Source: DASUNQ01 sp044866775 (lineage in GTDB: Bacteria > Acidobacteriota > Thermoanaerobaculia > Multivoradales > UBA5704). Taken from it: DNA of 64,000 bases. The position numbers were made by a program, and so were the translations under genes. The stretch lies in the NCBI GenBank assembly GCA_044866775.1, contig JBIOUG010000195.1, positions 124,001-188,000 of the forward strand. The letters run 5' to 3'. Every line of letters begins with the position of its first letter. Within the stretch, counting starts at the first letter, position 1. Positions 42,219 to 50,447 of the stretch are shown here, in pieces. The notes below the pieces were generated by a model that was not told the DNA's origin, ran no database searches, and worked only from the letters and a program-made list of their open reading frames with translations.

Positions 42219-44850
42219 CCGCGATGGCGCCGCGCCGGCCCGCCGCGGCCTCTCGCTGGCGGCGCGGATCATCCTGATCACCGCCGGCCTGATCGCGCTG
42301 GCGGTCGGGGTGGCGGTGGTGATCACGGCGGTGCTCTCGCAGCAGGTCGCCGGCGATGTCGTGCACGAGGACCTCGAGCGCAGCGCCGCGGTGCAGGCGA
42401 GCTTCGAGCGCTACCGCTACCAGCAGCTCCAGTACCTGGCGCGCAACTGGGTCCTCGATCCCAACCTGACCGCCTACATCTCGGCCTCGGTCGCCGAGCG
42501 CTCGCCCGCGTCGCTCTTGAACCAGCTCAACGAGGCCGCCGAGGAGCTGGGGTTCGACTTCGGCATCCTCCTCGATCCCGAGGGCGAGGTGCTGGCGCGC
42601 AGCGACCGGCCCGACGCGAGCGGCGGCGACCTGTCGCAGCAACCACTCGTCGCCAAGGCGATCGCCGAATTCGAGGCCGCCGGGGTGTGGCGCGAGGGCG
42701 ACGACCTCTACTACGCCGTCGCCGTGCCGGTGACGCAGCAGCCGGTGACGCTGCTCGGGTTCTTCGTCGCCGGGTACAAGATCACGCGCGATTCGGCCAA
42801 CGAGCTCAAGGACGTCAGCCGCACCGACGTCGCCTTCGTCGCCAGCGGCGACCGCGGACCGCGGGTGGCGGTCACGACGCTGGACCGCGACCTGACGCAG
42901 GCGCTCGAGGGGGCGCTCCGCCGCCAGCCGGACGCGATGCCGGAGGAGGAGGCCGACGCGAGCCGCTCGGCGCGCCTGGAGCTCGCGGGCGAGCCCTGGC
43001 TCGCCGAGGTCTCGCCGCTGCGCGACGCCGCCGGCCAGCCGGTCGGAGCGACGCTCGCGCTCGCCTCGCTCGACCGCGCCCTCGCCCCCTTCCGCCGCAT
43101 CGAGATGGCCCTCCTCTGGTCGGGCCTCGCCTCGGTCCTCCTGGGGTTCCTGCTCGCCTGGTTCTTCTCCCGCCGCGCGCTGCGGCCGGTGGCGCGGCTC
43201 GCCACCGCCGCCGAGGCCGCGCGCCAGGGGCAGTACGACCAGAAGATCGAGGCCGAGCGCGGCGACGAGGTGGGGCGGCTGGCGCGCGCCTTCAACGAGC
43301 TGATGGCCGACCTGCGCGAGAAGCGCGACATGGAGGAGTACGTCACCGAGCTGTCGCGCAGCCTCCCCGAGCCGGTGCAGCAGGCGCGCTCGTTCGTCGA
43401 GCCGAGCGAGGAGCGGTCGGCGCTGGTGATGGCTGTCGAGCTGCGGCGATACGCCGCCGCCAAGGCCGAGGCCGACCCGCGGCGCCCGCTCGAGCGCCTG
43501 TCGCAGGACCTCCGCCGCCTGGCCAACGCCGCCGCGGCCCACCACGGGCGGCTCGAGGCCACGGCAGGCCACCGCGCGCTGCTCTCGTTCGCGGGGCCGG
43601 GGCGGGCCTTCGGCGCGCTGGCGACGGCGGGCGAAATCCTCGACGGCGGCGGCGACGACAGCACCGTCGTCGTGGCGCTCGCCGCCGGCAAGGTGATCTC
43701 GGGGCCGGTGCTCTGGGGCGAGCAGCCCGAGCGCGGCCTGGTGGGCCTGCCGGTGCAGCAGCTCGAGAGCCTGCTGCGCGAGGCCACGCCCGGCGACCTG
43801 GTGCTGTCGCGCGACGTCTACCAGGAGCTGCACGAGCCGCTCGAGGCCGCGGGCTACAAGCTGGCCGAGCGGCGCGGCCTCATCTCCTCGCAGCCGCTCT
43901 ACGTCCTGAACGGCCTGGTGGCGGCGCGGGTGGCCGGCGTCGAGCCGCCGGCTCCGGCGCGCGTCGACGAGGCGCGGGCGCTGCCGGCGGCGGGCGGGGG
44001 CGACGCGCATGCGACGCTCTCGGGGATCGCGCCGGGGTCGCTCCTCGGACAGCGCTTCGAGATCCTCTCGGTCTTGGGCGCCGGCGGCATGGGGATCGTC
44101 TACAAGGCGCGCGACCGCGAGCTCGACGACCTCGTGGCGCTCAAAATGCTCAAGCGCGAGACCTGGGGCGACAAGGGGCAGCTCGAGCGGCTGAAGAGCG
44201 AGATCAAGCTGGCGCGCAAGATCACGCACCCGAACGTCCTGCGCACCTACGACTTCGGCGAGATCGACGGCATCCCGTACATCTCGATGGAGTACGTGCG
44301 CGGCGTCACCCTGCGCTACCTGCTCGACGAGACGCAGCGGCTGCCCTACTCGGCAGGCCTGCGCCTGGCCAAGCAGCTCTGCTCGGGGCTCGCCGCCGCG
44401 CACGCCGTGGGCGTGCTGCACCGCGACATCAAACCGGAAAATCTAATCTTGGAACCTACCGGTAACGCGAAGCTGATGGACTTCGGCATCGCGCGCCCGG
44501 TGCGGCGGTTGACGCCCGGGCAGACGCAGGCGGGATGGGTCGTGGGGACGCCGCAGTACCTCGCGCCCGAGCAGCTCCAGGGACAGGACTCCGACACGCG
44601 CGCCGACATCTACTCCTGCGGCATCGTGCTCTACGAGATCTTCAGCGGCCGGCTGCCCTTCAACGCCGCCTCGCCGATGGAGATCGCCTTGCAGCACCTG
44701 AAGGAGGAGCCGGCGCCGCCCAAGACCCACTGGCCGGAGATCCCGCCGCGGCTCGAGGCGGCGATCCTGCGCTGCTTGAAGAAGGACCCGGCGGAGCGGT
44801 ACCCCTCGGTGGCCGACCTGCTGCACGACCTGGAGGGCCTCTCCTCATGA
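42199..44850 (+). CDS. Membrane Ser/Thr protein kinase: cache-like sensor, HAMP, pseudo-cyclase, kinase
   Basis: 883 residues from GTG 42199, inside the end of the preceding gene. TM1 (IILITAGLIALAVGVAVVIT) and TM2 (ALLWSGLASVLLGFLLAWFF, about residue 315) enclose a periplasmic cache-type domain. HAMP follows (LRPVARLATAAEAARQGQYD). Residues 410-580 resemble a class III cyclase fold (AAGKVISGPVLWGEQPERGL; PVQQLESLLREATPGDLVLS) but lack its metal aspartates. The kinase at about 615-880 is complete: GAGGMGIVY, K649 in VALKMLK, HRD 741-743, DFG at D761, then GTPQYLAPEQ. The HRD-loop codons at 44431-44466 are oddly AT-rich. It should relay a periplasmic signal to cytoplasmic phosphorylation and is translationally coupled to the HD-GYP gene (ATGA). 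Confidence 0.85.
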   Translation: MIATTTSRDGAAPARRGLSLAARIILITAGLIALAVGVAVVITAVLSQQVAGDVVHEDLERSAAVQASFERYRYQQLQYLARNWVLDPNLTAYISASVAERSPASLLNQLNEAAEELGFDFGILLDPEGEVLARSDRPDASGGDLSQQPLVAKAIAEFEAAGVWREGDDLYYAVAVPVTQQPVTLLGFFVAGYKITRDSANELKDVSRTDVAFVASGDRGPRVAVTTLDRDLTQALEGALRRQPDAMPEEEADASRSARLELAGEPWLAEVSPLRDAAGQPVGATLALASLDRALAPFRRIEMALLWSGLASVLLGFLLAWFFSRRALRPVARLATAAEAARQGQYDQKIEAERGDEVGRLARAFNELMADLREKRDMEEYVTELSRSLPEPVQQARSFVEPSEERSALVMAVELRRYAAAKAEADPRRPLERLSQDLRRLANAAAAHHGRLEATAGHRALLSFAGPGRAFGALATAGEILDGGGDDSTVVVALAAGKVISGPVLWGEQPERGLVGLPVQQLESLLREATPGDLVLSRDVYQELHEPLEAAGYKLAERRGLISSQPLYVLNGLVAARVAGVEPPAPARVDEARALPAAGGGDAHATLSGIAPGSLLGQRFEILSVLGAGGMGIVYKARDRELDDLVALKMLKRETWGDKGQLERLKSEIKLARKITHPNVLRTYDFGEIDGIPYISMEYVRGVTLRYLLDETQRLPYSAGLRLAKQLCSGLAAAHAVGVLHRDIKPENLILEPTGNAKLMDFGIARPVRRLTPGQTQAGWVVGTPQYLAPEQLQGQDSDTRADIYSCGIVLYEIFSGRLPFNAASPMEIALQHLKEEPAPPKTHWPEIPPRLEAAILRCLKKDPAERYPSVADLLHDLEGLSS

Positions 44851-46043
44851 TGCCGCTCGCACCCGGCGGCGCCGGCCGGCGCGCCCTGCTCGAGAACGAC
44901 GACCTGGCCGCCCACCGGCAGCTCGCCGAATACGAGAAGATGCTCGAGATCGGCACCAAGCTCGCGGGGACGCTGCAGTTGACGCGCGTCCTCGAGCTGG
45001 CGCTGGTCGAGGCCGAGCAGGTCTGCCAGGCCGAGACGAGCTCGATCTGGGAGCTCGACGAGGACAGCCAGGAGCTCTACTTCCGCGTCGTGCGCGGGCG
45101 GGCGGCGGGGGAGATCCGCCACGTGCGGGTGCCGCTCGGGGAGGGGATCGTCGGCAGCGTCGCCCAGTCCGGGCGCGCCGAGGTGGTGAACGACGTCGCC
45201 TCCGAACCGCGCTGGCGCGGCGACTTCGGCGGCAGCTTCCGCACCCGTGCCATCCTCGCGGTGCCGCTCCTGGCGCAGGGCAAGGTGATCGGCGTCGTGC
45301 AGCTCCTGAACCCGGTCGGGCGCGAGCGCTTCGACGACGAGGACCTGCGGCGCATGGTGCTCTTCGCCGGCCTCCTCGCCAACCCGCTCGAGAACGCGCG
45401 CCTGCACTGGGCGCAGCGCCAGCAGTTCCTCGACACCGTGACGATCCTGGCCGAGTTCGTCGAGAAGCGGGATCCCTACACCGGCGGCCATTTCCGGCGG
45501 GTGGCGAGCTACTCGGTGCTGCTCGGCGCCGCCATGGGCCTCGACCGCGACGAGCTCGAGGAACTCAAGTACGCGGCCACCCTGCACGACATCGGCAAGA
45601 TCGCCGTCCCCGACGCCATCCTCGGCAAGCCGGCGCCGCTCGACGCCGGCGAGGCGGAGGTGATGAAGAAGCACCCGGCGGTGGGCTCGGAGATCGTCTA
45701 CCGCCTGCGCAACCTCCGCCACGTCCTCCCCGGCGTCCGCAGCCACCACGAGCGCCTCGACGGCAAGGGCTACCCAGACGGCCTCGTCGACGAGCAGATC
45801 CCGCTCGTCGCCCGCATCATCGCCGTCGCCGACACCTTCGACGCCATGACCACCAGCCGCCCCTACCGCGCCGGCCTGGCGCACGAGAGGGCCGCGGCCG
45901 AGATCGTGAGCAAGTCCGGGACGCAGTTCTGCCCCACGGTCGTGGCGGCGTTCCGCCAGCTCTTCGACCGCGGCGAGTTCTCGGTCGAGCACGGCAACGC
46001 CTTGATTCAAGCGCTGTCGCCAGAGCCGGTCAAGGAAGGGTGA
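44847..46043 (+). CDS. GAF-HD-GYP cyclic-di-GMP phosphodiesterase
   Basis: 398 residues from ATG 44847, overlapping the kinase stop. Residues 25-185 are a GAF domain (KLAGTLQLTRVLELALVEAE; VPLGEGIVGSVAQSGRAEVV; AILAVPLLAQGKVIGVVQLL). Residues 195-390 are HD-GYP: VEKRDPYTGGHFRRVA, H247-D248 in LHDIGKIAVPDAIL, HHERLDGKGYPDGL with GYP at 308-310, and VADTFDAMTTSRPYR. These residues are those required for c-di-GMP hydrolysis. It has no receiver domain, so control probably comes through GAF or the kinase encoded immediately upstream. It acts in the cytoplasm. Confidence 0.92.
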   Translation: MMPLAPGGAGRRALLENDDLAAHRQLAEYEKMLEIGTKLAGTLQLTRVLELALVEAEQVCQAETSSIWELDEDSQELYFRVVRGRAAGEIRHVRVPLGEGIVGSVAQSGRAEVVNDVASEPRWRGDFGGSFRTRAILAVPLLAQGKVIGVVQLLNPVGRERFDDEDLRRMVLFAGLLANPLENARLHWAQRQQFLDTVTILAEFVEKRDPYTGGHFRRVASYSVLLGAAMGLDRDELEELKYAATLHDIGKIAVPDAILGKPAPLDAGEAEVMKKHPAVGSEIVYRLRNLRHVLPGVRSHHERLDGKGYPDGLVDEQIPLVARIIAVADTFDAMTTSRPYRAGLAHERAAAEIVSKSGTQFCPTVVAAFRQLFDRGEFSVEHGNALIQALSPEPVKEG

Positions 46044-46083
46044 TCCCGGCAGTTCCTCATTGCCGCCGCGGACGCGGCTGGCG

Positions 46084-46302
46084 TCAACAGGTAGGACGGG
46101 TGCTGGAGCCCGGTCGGCGGGTATCGAAGGGGCCGCCGATGAAGGCGGTGACCTCGGGATCGCCCCAGAGCGCCAGGGCCAGGTCGAGATCGTCCCAGCT
46201 CCAGATGCGAAAGCGCAGGCGAGCCGTCGGGTCAGGGCAGGCGGGGCGCAGGCCGGGAAGATTACGCCGAGCAGGGGTAACCACTCGCGATCGTGCCTCC
46301 AA
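46084..46302 (-). pseudogene. N-terminal fragment of a GNAT (RimJ/RimL-type) acetyltransferase
   Basis: The minus strand reads RLRFRIWSWDDLDLALALWG, then DPEVTAFIGGPFD, the typical first beta-strand and helix of RimJ/RimL N-acetyltransferases (normally TERLRLRPW…DLD…DPEVTRFIGG). After about 45 residues the similarity ends abruptly at 46084 in a stop. The acetyl-CoA-binding part is absent, so this is a truncated relic. Confidence 0.7.
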
Positions 46303-46599
46303 CAGCCGCGATCGGGCTGTCCACCGCTACGGTTGCCCAGCCCGGGACCGCGATCGCACGGGGCGGGGCGTGGCGCCGCGATCCGTGTCCGTGATCGCCC
46401 GGGCCGGAGGCGTGGTTGGGCGGGGCAGGGCCGCGGCGCGGCGGTCCACGTACGTGACTGGCCGGGTCAGGCGCTTGGACCGGCGGGACACGCGGCGCGC
46501 TCGGCCGGGGCAGGGTGTGACGCGCCGGTACGTCGGCGTGCTCGGCCAGTCCACCTCGCGCCCCGCGTGTGACACGGCGTTCCCCGGCCAGGCGAGCAC

Positions 46600-46618
46600 G
46601 ATGCACCGGCGGTGCATC
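46600..46618. promoter_or_regulatory. Perfect 19-bp palindrome upstream of the cyclase gene
   Basis: GATGCACCG-G-CGGTGCATC is a perfect inverted repeat with a one-base centre. It lies 182 bases before the cyclase start at 46800 and could be an operator or a hairpin. Nothing identifies the binding protein. Confidence 0.4.
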
Positions 46619-46627
46619 GAGTTGCCC

Positions 46628-46688
46628 CGCCCAGCCGCGGCCATGCCCGCCCAGCCACGGCCGTGCCCCGCCCAGCCGCGGCCGTGCC
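46628..46688 (+). repeat. Three tandem 20-21-bp units
   Basis: Units start at 46628, 46648 and 46669, each reading CGCCCAGCCRCGGCCRTGCC with single-base changes. They follow directly after the palindrome. Confidence 0.75.
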
Positions 46689-46766
46689 CGGTGAAGCGTA
46701 GCCGTGTTCCGGCGTATTGCGGCCGTCGCTCCGCCTGCCACGGACGGCCGGCGTGCGCCCTGCTGC

Positions 46767-46772
46767 TATGAT
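46767..46772 (+). promoter_or_regulatory. Candidate -10 element of the cyclase gene
   Basis: TATGAT in TGCTGCTATGATCC, 27 bases before ATG 46800, matching the GCTAYSRT pattern seen before other genes. Confidence 0.35.
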
Positions 46773-46799
46773 CCGCGGGCCTCACCGGGTCCCGCCAGC

Positions 46800-48599
46800 A
46801 TGCTGCGCCTCCGCTTCGTCGTCGACGGCCAAGAGCGCGTCTTCCCGCTGGAGCGGCCGGCGCGCATCGGGCGCGGCGGCGACAACGACCTCGTCCTCCC
46901 CGACAGCTCGGTCTCGCGCCACCACGCCGACATCCTGCCGAGCGCCGGCGGCGGCTGGATGGTGGAGGACCGCAAGAGCACCAATGGCATCCAGGTCAAT
47001 CGCCTGCCGGTGCACCGCGCGCCGCTCCACCCCGGCGACCGGCTGACGATCGGCATGTTCGAGCTGGCGGTCGAGCTTACATCGGCGCAGGCAAGCGCGG
47101 CCGCCGCCGTCAAGGCGACGGCCACGCCGGCGCCGCACCGCGCTCCGGCGCCGACTCCGCCGCCGCCCGCACCGCCGGCCGAGCCGGTGTCCGTGGCCCC
47201 TCTCGCCAACGCCACGATCATCCGCCCACTCGCCGATTTCGCCGCCGCCTACGGCCTCGCGGGCGGCCGGCCGGCCGCCGGCGACACGCCGCTGCCCGCC
47301 GCTGGCTCCGTCGGCGCCACCGGCGCCATCCGCCTCGAGAAACAGAAGGCCCTGGAGCAAGCCTACGAGAACAAGGTCTTCGGCTACATGACGCGCCTGG
47401 CGCGGCTGCTCCTGACCTCGGAGTCGGTCGACGAGGTGCTGGCGCGCGTCCTCGACCTCGCCTTCGAAGCGCTGCCGGTCGACCGCGGCTTCATCCTGCT
47501 GCGCGACGAGGAGCGGGGCGGCGAGCTGGTCTGCGAGCTGGCGCGCGTCAAGGCGAGATCGGAGTACCGACCGCAGGCCGAGGTGCCGGTCTCGCGCACC
47601 ATGCTCCAGGCGGTGATGAGCGAGCGCGTGGCGCTCGTCACCTACGACGCGCAGGCCGACCAGCGCCTCCTGGGCGGCGAGTCGATCCGCCTGCACCAGA
47701 TCCGCGCCGCCATGTGCGCGCCGCTCTGGTCGGAGGAGCGGATCATCGGCGTCATCCAGGTCGATTCACCCTTCCAGGTCGGCGCCTTCACCGAGCGCGA
47801 GCTCGACTTCCTGACCGCCCTCGCCAACTACGCCGCGGTGGCGATCGAGCGGCTGCGCTACGCCCGCCGCGCCGAGTTCGAGCGCCAGGTGCGTGGGCGC
47901 CTCGAGCGCTACCACTCGCCGGGCGTGATCGAGGAAGTGATGCGCCAGGGGGGCGCCGAAGGGGAGCGGCGGCTGCGGGTGGCGCAGGCGAGCGTCCTCT
48001 TCGCCGACCTCTGCGGCTTCTCGCCGTTCGCCGAGCACGCGCCGCCGGAGGAGGTGGCCGAGCTCCTCGACGCCTACTTCAACCGCGCCGTCGACGCCAT
48101 CTTCGCCGCCGGCGGCACGCTCGACAAGTTCATCGGCGACTGCGTCATGGCGTTCTTCGGCGCGCCAGTGCCGCAGGACGATCACGCCCTGCGCTCGGTG
48201 CGCGCGGCCGTGCGCATCCAAGAGGCGCTCGCCGAATGGAACGCCGAGCGCCAAGCGCACGGTCTCGCGCCCGTCCTCGCCCGCATCGCGGTCAACAGCG
48301 GCCCGGTCGTGGTCGGCGACATCGGCAGCAGCCGCCGCGTCGACTACACGGTGCTCGGCAACACCGTCAACGTCGCCGCCCGCCTCGAGGCCTTCGTCGC
48401 CCGCCCGGGCGACGTCGTCTTGGGCCCCGAGACCCACCGCCTCGTCGCCGGCGCCATCGCCACCGAGCCGCTCGGCGAGTTCCAGTTGAAGGGCCTGCAG
48501 CGGCGGATCACGGCCTACCGCGTCGCCCCCGGCGCGCTCGCCGCACCGCCGCTCCCCGGCGCCGCACTTCCAGGCGACCCGCCGGCACCGTTGTCGTAG
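46800..48599 (+). CDS. FHA-GAF-class III adenylate/guanylate cyclase
   Basis: 599 residues from ATG 46800. Residues 1-95 are an FHA domain (ARIGRGGDNDLVLPDSSVSR then HHADI; KSTNGIQVN), which binds phosphothreonine. A Pro/Ala linker follows. Residues 195-360 are a GAF domain (VLDLAFEALPVDRGFILLRD; AAMCAPLWSEERIIGVIQVD). Residues 395-570 are a class III cyclase catalytic domain: SVLFADLCGFSPFAE with the first metal Asp, then FIGDCVMAFFGAP with the second, and VLGNTVNVAARLEAF for the transition state. Base-specific residues were not assigned, so cAMP and cGMP cannot be separated. The FHA domain makes it a natural target of the Ser/Thr kinase 2 kb upstream. Confidence 0.9.
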   Translation: MLRLRFVVDGQERVFPLERPARIGRGGDNDLVLPDSSVSRHHADILPSAGGGWMVEDRKSTNGIQVNRLPVHRAPLHPGDRLTIGMFELAVELTSAQASAAAAVKATATPAPHRAPAPTPPPPAPPAEPVSVAPLANATIIRPLADFAAAYGLAGGRPAAGDTPLPAAGSVGATGAIRLEKQKALEQAYENKVFGYMTRLARLLLTSESVDEVLARVLDLAFEALPVDRGFILLRDEERGGELVCELARVKARSEYRPQAEVPVSRTMLQAVMSERVALVTYDAQADQRLLGGESIRLHQIRAAMCAPLWSEERIIGVIQVDSPFQVGAFTERELDFLTALANYAAVAIERLRYARRAEFERQVRGRLERYHSPGVIEEVMRQGGAEGERRLRVAQASVLFADLCGFSPFAEHAPPEEVAELLDAYFNRAVDAIFAAGGTLDKFIGDCVMAFFGAPVPQDDHALRSVRAAVRIQEALAEWNAERQAHGLAPVLARIAVNSGPVVVGDIGSSRRVDYTVLGNTVNVAARLEAFVARPGDVVLGPETHRLVAGAIATEPLGEFQLKGLQRRITAYRVAPGALAAPPLPGAALPGDPPAPLS

Positions 48600-48890
48600 G
48601 CCGCGGGCCGGCCGACGACCGCGAACACGAGGTCTACATCTCCTGACTGCAGCTTCGTCAGCACCTCGGCGAGCGAGAACTGGGCCGCGCCCCGTAGCGC
48701 AGCGGCGAGCTCGCCGGCCGCCAGGGGGCGACCCGCCGCCTGGAAGAGCAGGCGACCAGGCCCGTTACGTGGGGCGCCGCCATGCTGGTGCCCGACATCG
48801 TCGTGACGTCGCTGCGGGCAGCCGCCGCGAGGATCGCCTGACCCGGCGCGCTGACCTCGGGCTTGGCCCGGCCGTCGCGCGTCGGCCCCT
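48600..48890 (-). pseudogene. Subtilisin-like (S8) protease C-terminal fragment
   Basis: The minus strand reads RDGRAKPEVSAPGQAILAAA, then the S8 active-site serine motif GTSMAAPHVTGLVA (48768-48791 for its core). After VA the frame shifts (one base appears lost) and continues LLFQAAGRPLAAGELAAALR down to about 48600. The catalytic Asp and His domains are absent and the fragment abuts a CHAT fragment on the other strand. It is a relic. Confidence 0.8.
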
Positions 48891-48892
48891 CG

Positions 48893-49108
48893 GAGCTGGT
48901 CCGTAAACGACCGCACTTCGAAGAGCTTCTCTCGCCCTTCTACGAGAGCCTCCTCGCCGGCGCGGACGCGGCCGGCGCGCTGCGCCATGCGCAGCTCTCG
49001 TGCCTCGCTGCGCGCGAGCGGTCACTGCGTGAGCCGTGGGTCTGGGGCGCGTTCGTCATCGTCGAAGGCAACGTCCACTCTCCATGCACCAGCAAGGGAG
49101 GAACCTGA
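48893..49108 (+). pseudogene. CHAT (caspase-like) domain C-terminal fragment
   Basis: The plus strand reads FEELLSPFYESLLAGADAAG, then ALRHAQLSCLAA and REPWVWGAFVIVEGN, the usual end of CHAT peptidase domains (FYxxLLxGxxxxxALRxAQL…WAAFVLxG). The His/Cys catalytic part is missing, because the frame begins where the S8 fragment starts on the other strand. It is a relic of a caspase-HetF-like protein. Confidence 0.75.
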
Positions 49109-49109
49109 G

Positions 49110-50038
49110 ATGCCTTTCAACTTCCGCATGATCTTGTCGGGGCTGTTGGTGGTGGTGCCGGACCGCCGGTTCGAGAAAACGGTCGAGGCGGCCGGCACGG
49201 TGACGATCCTGGTACCGAATCTCTTGTCGTCGCGTGTCCTCTCGACCGGCCAGGCGCTCGAGCCTCACGTCCCAGTTCTGGAGTTCGATCTCGCGCACCG
49301 TCGCGATCCGAGCACGCGCGAGACTGACCTCGTGAACCCGGACCGGGGCAAAGGCATCTGCTCCCTCCGCACCGAGGAGATCGAGGTGCTCCCTGTGCCC
49401 TCGCTCGCCTCGAGCTTCGAGATCGTGGGCGGCCGGCCGGCGAACAAACAGACGCCCACCCTGGAGGAGAGGAGGTCGCTCTTCTGGATGACGACGATGG
49501 AACAGGCGGTGCCGGGCAGCGAGCTTCAGCCGGAGCTGCTGGACGGTCCGCGGGAGTCGAGCGGAAGGATCCCATCGTCGCCCGAATCAAGATCGCCCGC
49601 GGCCGGCTCGCTACCGCCGCCATCAGCCGCACGACCGGCCGCTTCAAGCCGCCCGGCCCGGACCCGTTCGAACAGCGGGTGGCCACGAGCTTGGTGCTCG
49701 AGATCGATCGTGTACCCACTCACGTGGCGTTGTCGTTCAAGAAGGAGGGACAGGCGCCGAAGCGGCTGATCCTCGCGCCTCTCGACGGCGTGAGCGACGT
49801 CGAGGTCTAGGTCGTCAACCGCGAGCACGACGACCTGCTCGGAATCTCTCCCCAGCTCATTCCAGTGGCCCGGGCGCTGGCCGACTTCGAGATCTTCCAC
49901 GAGCTGACGACAGGCCTCAGCGCGCGGCGCGGCCCTAGACCGTTCCTCGAACAGGTCGTCCGGGAAGCCGATGCCGCAGAGCTGACGCTGCACGCCCTCT
50001 GCCCGCCCACAGGGATGAACGTCAGCGTCGGGCCGTGA
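49110..50038 (+). pseudogene. Broken gene of unknown family downstream of the CHAT relic
   Basis: ATG 49110 has a strong ribosome site (AAGGGAGG). The frame reads MPFNFRMILSGLLVVVPDRR up to about ELQPELLDG near 49550. The protein then continues in another frame as VERKDPIVARIKIARGRLAT and RVATSLVLEIDRVPTHVALS. An in-frame TAG at 49808 interrupts it, after which VVNREHDDLLGISPQLIPVA continues to TGA at 50036-50038. So one frameshift and one premature stop disrupt a gene of about 310 codons. No family is recognised. It was probably the operon partner of the CHAT gene, since its ribosome site overlaps the CHAT end. Confidence 0.65.
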
Positions 50039-50205
50039 AGCTCCTGCCCCGCCGTCCCCGGCGCGGACCTTGCAGTCGCCCGGCGCGGGGACGGAACGAG
50101 GCGGCCTGCTTCCCTCCGGACGCGCTCACCTCCGCGCCAGTCCTCTGCACAGCATGGCCCGCCGCGGCGGGCCGGTCATCACAGCACGGACGAAAGGAGG
50201 ACGAC

Positions 50206-50436
50206 ATGGCGGAGATCGAAGTCGGGCCCCGGCGGACGGGTCCCTGGCCCTGGATCGTGGGCCTGCTGGTGCTGACGCTGCTGGTGTGGGTGGTCGCCGA
50301 CGCCATGGTGGGCCGGGCGCCCCAGACACCCGCCGACGACCGCTCGACGCAGGGCGCCAGCGAGCCGCAGCCGCAACCTGCGCCGCCCCCCTGGCCGGTG
50401 GCGTCGATCACCCACGCCGCGGCGGCGGCGGCCTGA
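50206..50436 (+). CDS. Small single-pass membrane protein
   Basis: 76 residues from ATG 50206 with AAAGGAGG five to six bases upstream. One transmembrane helix (WPWIVGLLVLTLLVWVVADA, about residues 13-33) and a Pro/Gln/Ala-rich tail. It precedes the PRC-barrel gene by 11 bp and probably shares its transcript. No family is recognised; similar short proteins accompany PRC-barrel genes in other genomes, which is a general impression only. Confidence 0.7.
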   Translation: MAEIEVGPRRTGPWPWIVGLLVLTLLVWVVADAMVGRAPQTPADDRSTQGASEPQPQPAPPPWPVASITHAAAAAA

Positions 50437-50447
50437 GGGGAGCCTTC

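Larger units (their letters stand above)
46044..46799. other. Long gene-free region with a gene relic and repeats
   Basis: About 750 bp between the HD-GYP and cyclase genes. It holds an acetyltransferase relic on the minus strand (46084-46302), a perfect palindrome (46600-46618), three 20-21-bp tandem units (46628-46688) and a candidate -10 (46767-46772). Open frames through it lack domains and are rich in Arg/Pro/Gly from GC bias. Confidence 0.55.

Noticed and set aside
46040..46771. Open frame between the HD-GYP and cyclase genes
   Set aside because: It is Arg/Pro-rich without a domain, crosses the tandem repeats and the antisense GNAT relic, and has no ribosome site.
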